Source of the DNA: Hyphomicrobiales bacterium | GTDB taxonomy: Bacteria > Pseudomonadota > Alphaproteobacteria > Rhizobiales > Rhizobiaceae | Direction: 5' to 3' | DNA: 64,000 nucleotides | NCBI GenBank assembly: GCA_900473805.1 | Contig: UCMS01000006.1 | Span: 357,736 to 421,735, forward strand | In this document: in pieces, positions 7,390-16,872 of the stretch | Layout: each line of letters starts with the position of its first letter | Position numbering within the stretch: the stretch's first letter is position 1 | The notes under the pieces: generated by a model | Told to the model about the DNA's origin: nothing | The model's database searches: none | Seen by the model: only the letters and a program-made list of their open reading frames with translations | Position numbers and translations under genes: made by a program

Positions 7390-8508
7390 ATGCCAATCGC
7401 GCCCATCTCCAGCCCTGCCCTGCAAAGCACGCCACTGCCCCGACTGACCATCGTTACCGATGCGTGGCATCCGCAGGTGAATGGCGTCGTGCGTTCGATC
7501 GAGACGACCAATCGCGAGCTCAAGAAGATGGGCGTCGAGGTGTCCATGGTGACGCCTGAGCGTTTCGCCAGCTTTCCGATGCCGACCTATCCGGAGATCC
7601 GCCTGTCGCTGGCCTGGCCGGGAGAGGTCGGCCGGATGATCGCGGACCAGCGCCCGGATTATGTCCATATCGCCACCGAAGGCCCGCTCGGCCTGATGGC
7701 GCGCCGCTGGTGCCTGCGCAACGGCCAGCCCTTCTCGACCAGCTATCACACCCGCTTTCCCGAATATGTCGCCGCCCGCCTGCCGGTGAAAGCATCGTGG
7801 CTCTATGCCTATGTGCGCTGGTTCCACAACCGCGGCGGTGCCTGCATGGTGGCGACGGAAAGCCTGCGCAGGGAGCTGACGGCGCGCGGCATCAAGAACC
7901 TGAACCTCTGGAGCCGCGGCATCGACACCACCCTGTTTCGCCCGCGCGAGAAGACCGACAAGCCCTTCGGTCTGGCACGCCCGATCTTCATAACGGTCGG
8001 TCGCGTCGCGGTGGAAAAGAACCTGCCCGCCTTTCTCGACCTCGATCTCCCCGGCACCAAGGTTGTCGTGGGCGATGGCCCCGCGCGCACCGAATTGCAG
8101 GCACGGTATCCCGACGTGCATTTCACCGGCATGCTGCATGGCGAGGAGCTGGCAAAAGCCTATGCTGAGGCCGACGTCTTCGTCTTCCCCTCGAAGACAG
8201 ACACCTTCGGCAACACGATCCTGGAGGCACTGGCCTCGGGCGTTCCTGTCGCCGCCTATCCGGTGACGGGGCCGATCGACATCATCCCGGCAGGCTCGAA
8301 TGCCGGTGCACTCGACCACGATCTGCAGATCGCCTGCATCGCAGCATTGCAGGCGTCGCCCGAAAGCGCGCGCCGGCTGGCCGAAACCTATTCCTGGAAA
8401 GCGGCAACCGAACAGTTCTTCGACAATGTCGTGGAAGCCAAGGAACAGCGTCGCAAACGCGGATTGCGCAGCCGCTTCAGCACACGACCGGCTGATTTGA
8501 CGGGCTGA
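7390..8508 (+). CDS. GT4-family glycosyltransferase, possibly glycolipid synthase
   Basis: A 372-residue GT-B enzyme. The N-terminal acceptor domain begins ITIVTDAWHPQVNGVVRSIE-like, and the C-terminal nucleotide-sugar domain has TVGRVAVEKN and the EX7E-type segment SKTDTFGNTILEALASGVPV. This pattern is shared with MgtA/alpha-mannosyltransferases and with Agrobacterium Agt, which makes glucosyl- and glucuronosyl-diacylglycerol under phosphate starvation. The Pho box upstream supports the second reading, replacement of phospholipids by glycolipids in the inner membrane. The sugar donor and acceptor cannot be read directly. The gene converges on der with no clear terminator. Confidence 0.8.
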   Translation: MPIAPISSPALQSTPLPRLTIVTDAWHPQVNGVVRSIETTNRELKKMGVEVSMVTPERFASFPMPTYPEIRLSLAWPGEVGRMIADQRPDYVHIATEGPLGLMARRWCLRNGQPFSTSYHTRFPEYVAARLPVKASWLYAYVRWFHNRGGACMVATESLRRELTARGIKNLNLWSRGIDTTLFRPREKTDKPFGLARPIFITVGRVAVEKNLPAFLDLDLPGTKVVVGDGPARTELQARYPDVHFTGMLHGEELAKAYAEADVFVFPSKTDTFGNTILEALASGVPVAAYPVTGPIDIIPAGSNAGALDHDLQIACIAALQASPESARRLAETYSWKAATEQFFDNVVEAKEQRRKRGLRSRFSTRPADLTG

Positions 8509-8517
8509 GCCAAGACC

Positions 8518-9945
8518 TCAGCGGCGCTTCTTGCGTCCTTCGAACGGGTTTTCCCCCGCCTTGAAATGAATGCGGATCGGCACGCCCGGCATCTGGAAGT
8601 CGGTGCGCAGACCATTGGTCAGATAGCGCACATAGCTTTCCGGCAACGCATCGGGTCGTGTGCAGGAGATCATGAAGGCCGGCGGGCGGGCCTTGACCTG
8701 CGTCATGTATTTCAGTTTCAGGCGGCGACCCGACACCGCCGGCGGCGGATGTTGCGTCGTCACGGCATCCAGCCAACGGTTGAGCTTGGCCGTCGAGATG
8801 CGTTTGTTCCAGACCATGTCGGTGTCGACAATGTTCTGCATGAGCTTGTCCAGCCCATAGCCGGTCTGGCCGGAAATCGGCACGGCGCGGATGCCGCGTG
8901 CCTGGGGAAGCAGACGTTCGGTCTTTTCGCGCAGATCGGCCAGAACCGCCTGTGGATCCTCCACCAGGTCCCACTTGTTGAAGGCGAGCACGGCAGCGCG
9001 CCCCTCGCGCAGGACGAAGTCGACGATCTGCAGGTCCTGCTTCTCGAAGGGGATGGTGGCGTCGAAGACGATGACAACCGTTTCGGCAAAACGAACCGCG
9101 CGCAGCGTATCGGCGACCGAGAGCTTTTCAAGTTTCTCCTGCACGCGTGCCTTGCGGCGCATGCCGGCGGTGTCAAACATCTTGATGGTCCGGCCGCGCC
9201 AGTCCCACTCGACCGAGATGGAATCGCGGGTGATGCCGGCTTCGGGTCCGGTCAGCAGACGGTCTTCGCCGAGAAAGCGGTTGATCAGCGTCGACTTGCC
9301 GGCATTCGGGCGGCCGACGATCGCAACCCGCAGCGGCTTGCTGTCGTCGTATGCGGGTTCGACCTCATCATCCTCGCCATCGAGATCGCCATCCTGCGGC
9401 AAGAGGACATCGGTCTCGGCTTCATCGTCGGGTTCCGGAAACGCACGATCTTCGCCGATCGCATCGACGATGGCGTCGCGCAGGTCGATCATGCCCTGGC
9501 CATGTTCGGCCGAAATCGGCACGGGTTCCCCAAGGCCGAGCGTATAGGCATCGTAGAAGCCTGCATCCGACCCACGAGCTTCCGACTTGTTGGCAACGAG
9601 GACGACAGGCTTGCCGCGCCGGCGCAGCATCTCCGCAAGAGATTGGTCGACGGGGGTCAGCCCGTATTTGGCGTCGACGACGAAGAGCGACAGATCCGCC
9701 TCTTCGATCGCGGCTTCCGTCTGGGCGCGCATGCGGCCTTCGAGCGTCTCGGGTCCCGCCTCTTCGAGGCCGGCGGTATCGATGATCGTGAAACGCAGGT
9801 CCACGAGTTTCGCGTCACCTGGACGGCGGTCGCGGGTCACGCCCGGTGTGTCGTCGACGAGCGCCAGCTTCTTTCCGACCAGACGGTTGAAAAGCGTGGA
9901 CTTGCCGACATTCGGACGACCGACGATGGCAACGGTGAAACTCAT
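8518..9945 (-). CDS. der: Ribosome-associated GTPase Der (EngA)
   Basis: A 475-residue protein with two tandem GTPase domains. The first has [11 protein letters not shown] (about residues 8-18) and DTAGLE, the second [16 protein letters not shown] (about residue 210) and DTAGMRRK, followed by a C-terminal KH-like domain ending in the basic tail FEGRKKRR. Der acts in assembly of the 50S ribosomal subunit and is essential in most bacteria. The acidic linker between the domains ([21 protein letters not shown]) is long, as is usual in rhizobia. It follows the TPR membrane protein gene, so the two probably form an operon. Confidence 0.97.
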   Translation of the reverse strand: MSFTVAIVGRPNVGKSTLFNRLVGKKLALVDDTPGVTRDRRPGDAKLVDLRFTIIDTAGLEEAGPETLEGRMRAQTEAAIEEADLSLFVVDAKYGLTPVDQSLAEMLRRRGKPVVLVANKSEARGSDAGFYDAYTLGLGEPVPISAEHGQGMIDLRDAIVDAIGEDRAFPEPDDEAETDVLLPQDGDLDGEDDEVEPAYDDSKPLRVAIVGRPNAGKSTLINRFLGEDRLLTGPEAGITRDSISVEWDWRGRTIKMFDTAGMRRKARVQEKLEKLSVADTLRAVRFAETVVIVFDATIPFEKQDLQIVDFVLREGRAAVLAFNKWDLVEDPQAVLADLREKTERLLPQARGIRAVPISGQTGYGLDKLMQNIVDTDMVWNKRISTAKLNRWLDAVTTQHPPPAVSGRRLKLKYMTQVKARPPAFMISCTRPDALPESYVRYLTNGLRTDFQMPGVPIRIHFKAGENPFEGRKKRR

Positions 9946-9984
9946 GGGAACGCTAGCTTTCCGGCCTTCAAGGCCTTGTCGTTG

Positions 9985-10656
9985 TTACGGCGCCTTGCCG
10001 GATGCCTTGATGTTGTCGAGAAGCATCTGCGCACGGGCGGACGTGTTGCGCGGGGTCTCCGCGTCTTCGGTGATCTGCTCGAACCATTCGCGCGCCCGCA
10101 CCATGTCGCCGGCCTTGTAGGCGGCGAGGCCCAGCGCTTCGCGGGCGGCATGGCGCATGGCATTCGCCGGCGTAGCCATGGCTTCAACTTCGGCAGAGAC
10201 CTGTTCATAGGTGCCGTTGTCGACCATCAGCCAGGCAGCGCGGACGCGCGCCGCGTTGCGCACCGCTTCCGGCACGCTCTGATCGTCGCCGATCGCCTTG
10301 AAAGCTGCGATCGCGGCTGCCGGATCGCCCTTTTCGGCGAAGACCGAGGCACCGCGGAAGCGCGCCAACAGACCATAGGCGCCGTAGCCATCCTTTTCGA
10401 GCGCCTGAAGGGCGGCTTCGGCTTCGTCCCGCTTGCCTTCGTCAGCGAGCTTCAGCGCGGCCAAAAACTGGTCGCCAGCACCGGAGGCCTGGGTCGTGTC
10501 CCAATGGTCCCACAGCCGGTGGCCGGCCGTACCGACGACGATCAGGACCGCGACGCCGATGATGATGCGGCTGTAGCGCTTCCAGGCATTACGCACCTGA
10601 TCGGAGCGAAGCTCTTCGTTGACTTCGCGGATAAAGCTGTCGTTCTGGTCAACCAT
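9985..10656 (-). CDS. TPR membrane protein (YfgM/TPR_21 family)
   Basis: A 223-residue protein with a cytoplasmic N-terminus (FIREVNEELRSDQ), one membrane span around residues 26-46 (IIIGVAVLIVVGTAG) and a large soluble part of helical tetratricopeptide-like repeats. This matches the YfgM/TPR_21 family; in enterobacteria YfgM is an ancillary factor of the SecYEG translocon and is encoded near der. The longer open frame was rejected, as the ATG at 10656 has a GGGGG ribosome site five bases upstream and begins the conserved region. Function in rhizobia is inferred from family and position next to der. Confidence 0.8.
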   Translation of the reverse strand: MVDQNDSFIREVNEELRSDQVRNAWKRYSRIIIGVAVLIVVGTAGHRLWDHWDTTQASGAGDQFLAALKLADEGKRDEAEAALQALEKDGYGAYGLLARFRGASVFAEKGDPAAAIAAFKAIGDDQSVPEAVRNAARVRAAWLMVDNGTYEQVSAEVEAMATPANAMRHAAREALGLAAYKAGDMVRAREWFEQITEDAETPRNTSARAQMLLDNIKASGKAP

Positions 10657-10762
10657 ACATACCCCCGGCAATGCCGGCCTTTCCATGCAATGTCATGCGT
10701 GAGCGGCCTTCTAGCCGATTTTTGCGCGCTTGTAAGGGGAAAACCGCGAAATGCCCGCGGCC

Positions 10763-11341
10763 TTACATCGGCAGAGGCGCCACGCCGATCAACAACTCGT
10801 GCAGCTTGAAGGTGATGAGCGCCCACAAGGCGAGGCCGAGCACGACGGCGATGGCATCGAAGCGGGCCGAAACGAAGGGCTTCAGCTCAAGATCGCCGGC
10901 GCGCTGGCGGCGCTTGTAGTTGATCCGGAGCACCACGCCCCAGGCGAGCAGCGACCCAAACAGCAGAATGGAGGCAAGGTCGCCATTGGCAATGAGATGG
11001 GCAGCCGCCCAGATCTTGATGGAGAGCACGATCGGGTGCTTGGTCTTCGTCGCGATATGTCCGGCTGGCAGGAAACCGGCGACCAGACAGATCATGGCGA
11101 TCAGCATCAGCGTGATCGTGAGGTGGTTCATGCCCATGGGCGGGAACCAGACATTGATCACCGGTGCAGTGGCATAGCCCCAGATCAGCACGATCAGCGA
11201 GAGGAGGCTGAGGGCTGAATTGATGACGCGCCAGCCCATGAGCCCGAAACGATCGGTCATCGACAGGCGGAAGCCGGGCGCGACGACGCGGATCAGGTGG
11301 GTGGCGAGGAACAGGATGATGCCAAGAATGAGGAGCGTCAT
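10763..11341 (-). CDS. NnrU family membrane protein
   Basis: A 192-residue integral membrane protein with about five or six hydrophobic helices, starting MTLLILGIILFLATHL. The histidine-containing segments (GMNHLTITLM, TKHPIVLSIKIWAAAHLIANGDLAS) are those of NnrU proteins. NnrU is named from denitrification loci, where it affects nitrite/NO reduction, and the related NnrU-like isomerase Z-ISO is a heme protein. No denitrification genes are present in this window, so only the family is certain here. Confidence 0.8.
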   Translation of the reverse strand: MTLLILGIILFLATHLIRVVAPGFRLSMTDRFGLMGWRVINSALSLLSLIVLIWGYATAPVINVWFPPMGMNHLTITLMLIAMICLVAGFLPAGHIATKTKHPIVLSIKIWAAAHLIANGDLASILLFGSLLAWGVVLRINYKRRQRAGDLELKPFVSARFDAIAVVLGLALWALITFKLHELLIGVAPLPM

Positions 11342-11469
11342 GGAGAAAACCTTTCAGGTCGCGTTGTCGAAAGCCTTACTGGTCTCGTCCACGAATATCC
11401 AGCCTGTTCAAAGCTTCGCCGCATTTGGATGGGAGGCAAACCGCCTTGTTGATTTCCGGGTGTTTGCCG

Positions 11470-12486
11470 ATGTTTCGTTCCCTGATCGCCGTTTCGCTTG
11501 CCTTGACCGCCTCGACGGCATCAGCCGGAGAGCCGGCCCCTGCGGCAAAAGGCGCGGCCGACGCAAGGCCGAAACAGATCCTGATGATCTCCTTCGACGG
11601 CGCACACGACAACAAGCTCTGGAAACGCAGCCGCGACATCGCCAAACGCGCAAATGCCCACTTCACCTATTTCCTCTCCTGCGCCACGCTGATCCCGCGC
11701 GAGCGGGCGAGCGACTACAAGGCGCCGGGCATCAAGGCCGGCCGCTCCAACATCGGCTTTGCGCAGACGGTGGAGGAAGTTGCGACCCGGCTCGACAATA
11801 TCTGGGCCGCGCATAAGGAAGGCCACGAGATTGCCAGCCACACCTGCGGCCATTTCGACGGCAAAGACTGGACGAAGGATCAGTGGCTGACGGAATTCAA
11901 AAATTTCGACCGGGTGATGGCCGGCGCCTGGAAGGACAACGGCCTGGGCGATCGCGAACCGGAAGGCTGGGCGGATTTCGTGACGAAAGGCATTACCGGC
12001 TTCCGTGCCCCTTACCTCTCGGCCCCCGACAGCCTTTACGAGGCCGAGCGGGAACACGGCTATCGCTATGATGCGAGCTTGGTGACCCACGATCCAGCCC
12101 CGCCGCGCAAAGAGGGCGGGCTGATCCGCTTCGGGCTGCCGCTGATCCCGGAAGGGCCGAACAACCGTCGCATCATCGCCATGGACTACAACCTCTTCAT
12201 CCGCCATTCCGGCGGCATCGACCATCCGTCGAAAGGCGACGAATTCGCCGAGCGCAGCTACGAGGCCTTCAAGACCGCCTTCGAAACCCAGTACCACGGC
12301 GACCGCCAACCCCTGCAGATCGGCCTGCATTTCGTCACCATGAACGGTGGCGCCTATTGGGCGGCGATGGAGCGGTTGGTGGCGGAGGTCTGTCCGAAGC
12401 AGGATGTCGCCTGCGTCACCTATTCGGAGGCGTTGGAGATGCTGGGCAAGAATGGTGAGGCGGCACCGGGGACGGGCGAGATGTGA
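11470..12486 (+). CDS. Secreted polysaccharide deacetylase family protein
   Basis: A 338-residue protein. An N-terminal signal peptide (MFRSLIAVSLALTASTASAG) predicts export to the periplasm or outside. The NodB-like fold is indicated by ISFDGAHD (metal and catalytic Asp) and HEIASHTCGHF (metal-binding HxxxH-like), with FRAPYLSAP as the third conserved motif. Such enzymes remove acetyl groups from polysaccharides or peptidoglycan; the actual polymer is unknown. The frame is open to 11425, but the ATG at 11470 begins exactly at the signal peptide. It converges on bacA across a terminator. Confidence 0.82.
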   Translation: MFRSLIAVSLALTASTASAGEPAPAAKGAADARPKQILMISFDGAHDNKLWKRSRDIAKRANAHFTYFLSCATLIPRERASDYKAPGIKAGRSNIGFAQTVEEVATRLDNIWAAHKEGHEIASHTCGHFDGKDWTKDQWLTEFKNFDRVMAGAWKDNGLGDREPEGWADFVTKGITGFRAPYLSAPDSLYEAEREHGYRYDASLVTHDPAPPRKEGGLIRFGLPLIPEGPNNRRIIAMDYNLFIRHSGGIDHPSKGDEFAERSYEAFKTAFETQYHGDRQPLQIGLHFVTMNGGAYWAAMERLVAEVCPKQDVACVTYSEALEMLGKNGEAAPGTGEM

Positions 12487-12516
12487 CTAAGCCGACGTTC
12501 GACAAATAGCAGAAGA

Positions 12517-12552
12517 CCGCGCCGGTTTCCCGGACGCGGCCTTGTTCTTTTT
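12517..12552 (+). terminator. Rho-independent terminator after the deacetylase gene
   Basis: A GC-rich hairpin (CCGCGCCGG, short loop, CCGGACGCGG with one bulge) is followed by TTGTTCTTTTT on the plus strand. It lies 31 bases after the deacetylase stop and just before the convergent bacA stop. The opposite strand has a poorer T-tract, so it mainly serves the plus strand. Confidence 0.65.
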
Positions 12553-12562
12553 GCCGAATGCC

Positions 12563-13843
12563 TCAGTACGGTCTGTCGGCTGCGATTTCGCCTTCGGCGG
12601 CTTCACGCTCCAGGTAACGCTGGTCGATAGCCGGCAGAGGTTCGCCGTCGATGGCTGCTTCGAAGGCGGCGAGACGCTTGTGGATCGACAGGAGCTCGAT
12701 GATCGTCGACCAGTAGCTGACGAGATACTGGAAGCTATCGGTGACCTGACCGAAGGCGGTGGAGATCTGCTGCCAAAGACCCATCGTCAGTTTGCCTGCG
12801 ACAATGGTCGGGATCAGGATGAAGTTTAGAAAGATCGCATCGACTTGACCGAATGTGTAACGGGCGATGTTGAAATAAGTATAGTGCCAGTACATGCGGA
12901 AATAGTTGCGGCGAACATTGGCGAAAAGCTCACGCACGGTCACCGGCTGCGCGCGATCCGCATTATCCTCGCCATAAACCAACTCCTTACGGAACGCGGC
13001 CTCGACACGCTGGTTGCGGAACTGCAGTCCGGGGAGTTTGATACCCGCGACCATCAACAGGATCGTCCCGAAAGCCGACCAGCCGATCGCCAGCCAGAAA
13101 AGCGCATGAGGAACGGCGCCGATTACCGGAAGCTCGCTCACATGTTCCGACATGCGGAAGAGGATCGGCAGGAAGACGACGAGCGTCATCACCGAGTTGA
13201 TCAGGGCAACACCGAGGCCCTCCATGATATTGGCAAAGCGCATCGTGTCTTCCTGAACGCGCTGCGATGCACCCTCGATGTGGCGCAGCTTGTCCCACTT
13301 CGACATGTAGAAGTCGTTCATCGCCTGACGCCAGCGGAAGACGTAGTGGTTGGTGAAAAAGGCAGTCACGACCGAAAGTGTAACGCCAACCAGACCAATC
13401 TCCAGAAAACGGAACTGGAGGCTGAAAAGCTGGTCGGAAGTGACAGAGCCATCGCCATTCAGCGCCTTCTGGAAGAGATCGAAGAAGGGGCCACGCCAAT
13501 TGTTGATGGCCACGGAGATCTGCACACTAAAATAAGCGATGAAGATAATGAAGGCCGAGCCCCATACGGACCAGTTGGTCCAGGGGTGGTCCTTGGCCAG
13601 CACCTTCCAAGCGCTTCCGAAGATCAGCACGAAGATGGTGAAATAGAGATAGAACCAGAGATTATCAGGCGTGAAGAAGAAGGCGAGACCGACCGGTGGC
13701 TGCTGACCTTCGGCCAGCGGCGGCAAGCCAACCGCGGCACCGATCTGCGGGCCGACGGTATACCAGACGACAATACAGACGAGCGTCCAGAGGGCGGCTG
13801 AGGTGAAGAACAGCTTGGGCCGGGGGAAGAAGGAATGAAACAC
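12563..13843 (-). CDS. bacA: Peptide transporter BacA/SbmA
   Basis: A 426-residue inner-membrane protein of the SbmA/BacA family, which imports proline-rich and other antimicrobial peptides in a proton-dependent way. In Sinorhizobium it is required for bacteroid survival of plant NCR peptides, and in Brucella for chronic infection. The conserved N-terminus FHSFFPRPKLFFTSAALW and the central EGASQRVQEDTMRFA and RYTFGQVDAIF segments are clear. The open frame extends upstream to 13927, but a GTG at 13843 with GAAGG eight bases upstream gives MFHSFFPRPK, the normal BacA start. Length agrees with BacA (about 420). Confidence 0.93.
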   Translation of the reverse strand: MFHSFFPRPKLFFTSAALWTLVCIVVWYTVGPQIGAAVGLPPLAEGQQPPVGLAFFFTPDNLWFYLYFTIFVLIFGSAWKVLAKDHPWTNWSVWGSAFIIFIAYFSVQISVAINNWRGPFFDLFQKALNGDGSVTSDQLFSLQFRFLEIGLVGVTLSVVTAFFTNHYVFRWRQAMNDFYMSKWDKLRHIEGASQRVQEDTMRFANIMEGLGVALINSVMTLVVFLPILFRMSEHVSELPVIGAVPHALFWLAIGWSAFGTILLMVAGIKLPGLQFRNQRVEAAFRKELVYGEDNADRAQPVTVRELFANVRRNYFRMYWHYTYFNIARYTFGQVDAIFLNFILIPTIVAGKLTMGLWQQISTAFGQVTDSFQYLVSYWSTIIELLSIHKRLAAFEAAIDGEPLPAIDQRYLEREAAEGEIAADRPY

Positions 13844-14002
13844 GCGGAAAACCTTCGTGTGGGAGAAGTCCTGTAATTCGAGACGGAACCTAGGGCACAA
13901 GCTCCGCAGCAGCAATGCCACTGCCAAATTGTGGCGGAATTACCCCCGCAATAATTACAGGTTCGCAAGAATAGACAGGATGACCGTTCGAGAGTGAGCG
14001 CG

Positions 14003-14380
14003 TCAGGCGGCCGCACCGCGCAAAACGAAATCAGCTTCGATCTCGTCAAAAGGCACAAACACCTTGGAGGCGGCGTCCTTCTCGACCAGACCCCACTCGA
14101 CCAAGACGCTGACATCTTCATGCACGCGCTTCACATCCCGCTCCAGTGCTCGGGCAAGACCCCGGATGGTGGACGGTCCGAGCGTCTGCAGGCACTCGAT
14201 GAGCTCCCATCGTTTAGGAGACAGGATCGAAAACAGTTGAGCCGGCGAGGAAAATGTCAGGACCGTGGAATGGGGGCCGGCCTTACCGGTCTTCCACACG
14301 TCGACAAAACGCACAGCCATAGCCTCGACCTGCGCCATCGCGTCAGCATCACGTCGCATCTGAATACGAGCTTTCGTCAT
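14003..14380 (-). CDS. Small winged-helix transcriptional regulator (MarR/HVO_A0114-like)
   Basis: A 125-residue protein. The central segment (LFSILSPKRWELIECLQTLGPSTIRGLARALERDVKRVHEDVSVLVEWGLVEKD) is a winged helix-turn-helix of the kind labelled HVO_A0114-like or MarR-like. The ATG has GGGAGGG seven bases upstream. Proteins of this type often act as antitoxins or local regulators, but no toxin-like partner is seen beside it. The target is unknown; bacA, about 160 bases downstream on the same strand, is possible. Confidence 0.65.
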   Translation of the reverse strand: MTKARIQMRRDADAMAQVEAMAVRFVDVWKTGKAGPHSTVLTFSSPAQLFSILSPKRWELIECLQTLGPSTIRGLARALERDVKRVHEDVSVLVEWGLVEKDAASKVFVPFDEIEADFVLRGAAA

Positions 14381-14523
14381 GGCTCAGCCCTCCCAACATG
14401 AAGAACGGTCGCCGTATGATGGGTCCAATGCCGACAAGCTGCAAGCAAGCGGTTCGCTTGTCCTTGCCTCCCACCCAAAAATCGCTAGGGAAAGCGCAAA
14501 CCTTTTTTTTTCAGGAGTGCCCC

Positions 14524-14760
14524 ATGAGCGATCTCAGCCTGCAGCAGGCCATCGACAACATCTACACCTCGCTGAACAATGACAACGAGGAGATCGACCT
14601 GCACATTGCCGCCCTGAAGGCAGCGATGGGACGCGAAGGTGTCAAGGAAGCGGTCTTCGAGCCGGGCAAGCTCGCCCAGTCGAACCGTCAGGGCCGCAAG
14701 ATCATGCAGTCCTATTTCAAGAAGAAGGGCGTTGCCGTCGCCTTTTCGAAGTCCGAATAA
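14524..14760 (+). CDS. Conserved small hypothetical protein
   Basis: A 78-residue soluble protein. It has an acidic N-terminal half (LQQAIDNIYTSLNNDNEEIDLHIAALKAAM) and a basic C-terminal half (LAQSNRQGRKIMQSYFKKKGVAVAFSKSE). AGGAG lies six bases before the ATG, following a run of nine T residues at about 14502-14510. I do not recognise a characterised family; small proteins of this appearance are common in rhizobia. No membrane segment, signal peptide or metal motif is visible. Confidence 0.65.
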   Translation: MSDLSLQQAIDNIYTSLNNDNEEIDLHIAALKAAMGREGVKEAVFEPGKLAQSNRQGRKIMQSYFKKKGVAVAFSKSE

Positions 14761-14777
14761 GGCTTCTGACGAGACGC

Positions 14778-14805
14778 AAAAACGCTCGCCTTAGTCGGCG
14801 AGCGT
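14778..14805 (-). terminator. Terminator of map, overlapping its 3' end
   Basis: A perfect nine-base stem (ACGCTCGCC / GGCGAGCGT) with a six-base loop is followed on the minus strand by TTTT. The map stop codon lies at the loop. On the plus strand it also closes the small hypothetical gene, but without a good T-tract. Confidence 0.75.
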
Positions 14806-15543
14806 CAGCACCAGCGGCCCATTCTTCGTCACCACGATCGTGTGTTCGAACTGGACGGTCGGCGCCGGCGGATCGCTGTAGAGCGTCCAGGCATCATTGT
14901 CGCCGTCCTCGGCCCAATGGCCGCCGAGCGAGAGAAACGGTTCGACGGTAAACACCAGCCCCTCTTCCATGATCCGGGTTTCGTCCGGATCCGGCCAGGT
15001 CGACAATTCCTTCGGCTCTTCATGCAGCGAGCGGCCGACGCCGTGGCTGGCAAGATTGGTGATCAGCGTATAGCGGTTCTTCTTGGCGAACGCACCGATT
15101 GAATTGCCGATATCGGCCATCGGCCGGCCGGTCTTCACTTGGTTCAGGCCCACCCAGAGCGCCCGTTTGCCGTCGCGCAGCAACCGTTCCTGCTTGGCCG
15201 TGCCCGGCGGCACGATGAAGGAAGAGCCGGTATCGCCGAAATAGCCGAGCTTTTCCGCCGACACGTCGATATTGACGAGATCGCCCGCCTTGATCACCCG
15301 ATCGCCCGGAATGCCATGCGCGATTTCCTCGTTGACCGAGATGCAGGTGGCGCCCGGAAACTGGTAGCAGAGCTCAGGCGCAGACTGCGCGCCATTATCT
15401 TCCAGCAGCTTGCGGCCGATCAGATCGAGTTCGCGTGTCGTGATGCCGGGCTCCAGCGCCGCCGCCATCACCTTGACGGCGGTCGCACAGATGCGGCCGA
15501 TATCTTTCAGACGGACGAGGTCCTCTTCGGTTTCAACGATCAT
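14791..15543 (-). CDS. map: Methionine aminopeptidase, type I
   Basis: A 250-residue enzyme that removes the initiator methionine from new proteins. The five metal ligands of the pita-bread fold are recognisable: two Asp in NIDVSAEKLGYFGDTGSSF, His in ASHGVGRSLHEEP, Glu in VFTVEPFLS and Glu in QFEHTIVV. Length is normal for type I. Several rhizobia carry more than one map gene, and this copy stands alone with no secY or rpsB neighbourhood, so it may be a second copy. Confidence 0.93.
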   Translation of the reverse strand: MIVETEEDLVRLKDIGRICATAVKVMAAALEPGITTRELDLIGRKLLEDNGAQSAPELCYQFPGATCISVNEEIAHGIPGDRVIKAGDLVNIDVSAEKLGYFGDTGSSFIVPPGTAKQERLLRDGKRALWVGLNQVKTGRPMADIGNSIGAFAKKNRYTLITNLASHGVGRSLHEEPKELSTWPDPDETRIMEEGLVFTVEPFLSLGGHWAEDGDNDAWTLYSDPPAPTVQFEHTIVVTKNGPLVLTLAD

Positions 15544-15594
15544 CAGGGGTCCTCGCGGTCTTCAGGGCATTCGCCCTCGGGGCAAGGCCGCTGC

Positions 15595-16641
15595 TTACGC
15601 AGCCGACGCCTTCTCCGTCAACGCCTTCCGAACCAGCGGCGCGACTTTTGTTCCGAAGAGCTCGATCCCGCGCATCAGTTCCTTATGCGGCATCGGGCCG
15701 ATCGCCATTTGCATCAGGAAGCGGTCATTCTTGAAGATGCCGTGCATGGCGACGATCTTTTCGGCCACGGCTTCCGGGTCTCCGACGAAGAGCGCGCCCC
15801 GCGGACCGCGCGAGGCATCGAACTGGGCGCGGTTGGTCGGCCCCCAGCCACGCTCACGGCCGATGCGGTTCATCACCACCGCCTGCGGTTCGTAGAAGAT
15901 GTCGGCCGCCGATTCCGTCGTGTCGTGGATAAAGCCGTGGACGTTGATCGAGGTCTTCAGCGTCTTCGGGTCGACACCGGCCTTCGCCGCACTCTGGCGA
16001 TAGAGATCGAAGAAGGGGGCAAACCGATGCGGTTCGCCGCCGATGATGGCAAGCGCCAGCGGCAGGCCGAGATAACCGGCACGCGCCGCCGACTGCGGGG
16101 TACCGCCGATCGCGATCCAGAGCGGCAGCAGGTCCTGCAGCGGACGGGGATAAACGCCCCTGCCCTGAATGGGCTTGCGGGTCTGACCTTCCCAGGTGAC
16201 CACCTCATTCTCGCGGATCTCCATGAGCAACTGCAGCTTCTCGGCAAACAGCAGGTCATAGTCTTCGAGGTCATAGCCGAAGAGCGGAAAACTCTCGATG
16301 AAGGAGCCACGACCAACCATCATCTCGGTGCGGCCGTTCGAGAGCAGATCGACGGTGGCATATTGCTGAAAAACTCGCACGGGATCATCCGAGGAGAGGA
16401 CCGACACTGCACTCGTCAGCCGGATGTTCTTGGTCTGCACGGCAGCGGCCGCGAGGATCGTCGCGGGCGAGGACGCCATATAGTCAGGGCGGTGATGTTC
16501 GCCGAGGCCGAAGACATCGAGCCCCACCTCGTCGGCGAGCTTGATCTCGGCCAGCAACTCGTCGACCCGCCGCTTGGCATCGGCCCCCTTGTTGGCGGCA
16601 TTGGGATCGACGTCGGCAAAGGTATAAAGCCCGAGTTCCAT
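15595..16641 (-). CDS. Luciferase-like FMN-dependent oxidoreductase
   Basis: A 348-residue member of the LLM class flavin-dependent oxidoreductases. MELGLYTFADVDP, GLGEHHRPDYMASSPATILAAAA, RLTSAVSVLSSDDPVRVFQQYATVDLLSNGR and the later ALFVGDPEAVAEKI are typical of the family, which folds as a TIM barrel and uses reduced FMN. The open frame continues upstream, but the ATG at 16641 has AGGAG seven bases before it. The substrate cannot be predicted. It diverges from bdhA. Confidence 0.85.
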   Translation of the reverse strand: MELGLYTFADVDPNAANKGADAKRRVDELLAEIKLADEVGLDVFGLGEHHRPDYMASSPATILAAAAVQTKNIRLTSAVSVLSSDDPVRVFQQYATVDLLSNGRTEMMVGRGSFIESFPLFGYDLEDYDLLFAEKLQLLMEIRENEVVTWEGQTRKPIQGRGVYPRPLQDLLPLWIAIGGTPQSAARAGYLGLPLALAIIGGEPHRFAPFFDLYRQSAAKAGVDPKTLKTSINVHGFIHDTTESAADIFYEPQAVVMNRIGRERGWGPTNRAQFDASRGPRGALFVGDPEAVAEKIVAMHGIFKNDRFLMQMAIGPMPHKELMRGIELFGTKVAPLVRKALTEKASAA

Positions 16642-16872
16642 GGCATGACTCCTGATCGCGTGTGTTGTCCCTGACATAGAGATTTCCGGCTGCAGGCAAA
16701 AGAGCCTGGCATCGAACACTGTGTTACGTCTCGCACGCCTCTGACCACGCACCAAGGCTGGGCTGCGGCAAATCGCCGTTGCTTCGGAACTTCATTTGAG
16801 ACTAACCTTTGATTTCGCGGGTGCAACAAAACACCCGTCATCCATCGGCATCCGTCGAGAAGGAAAATTCAG

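Noticed and set aside
8566..10809. A 747-codon open frame on the plus strand opposite der and the TPR gene
   Set aside because: The minus strand encodes der with all GTPase motifs. The antisense frame has no family pattern and is open because of high GC and third-position bias.
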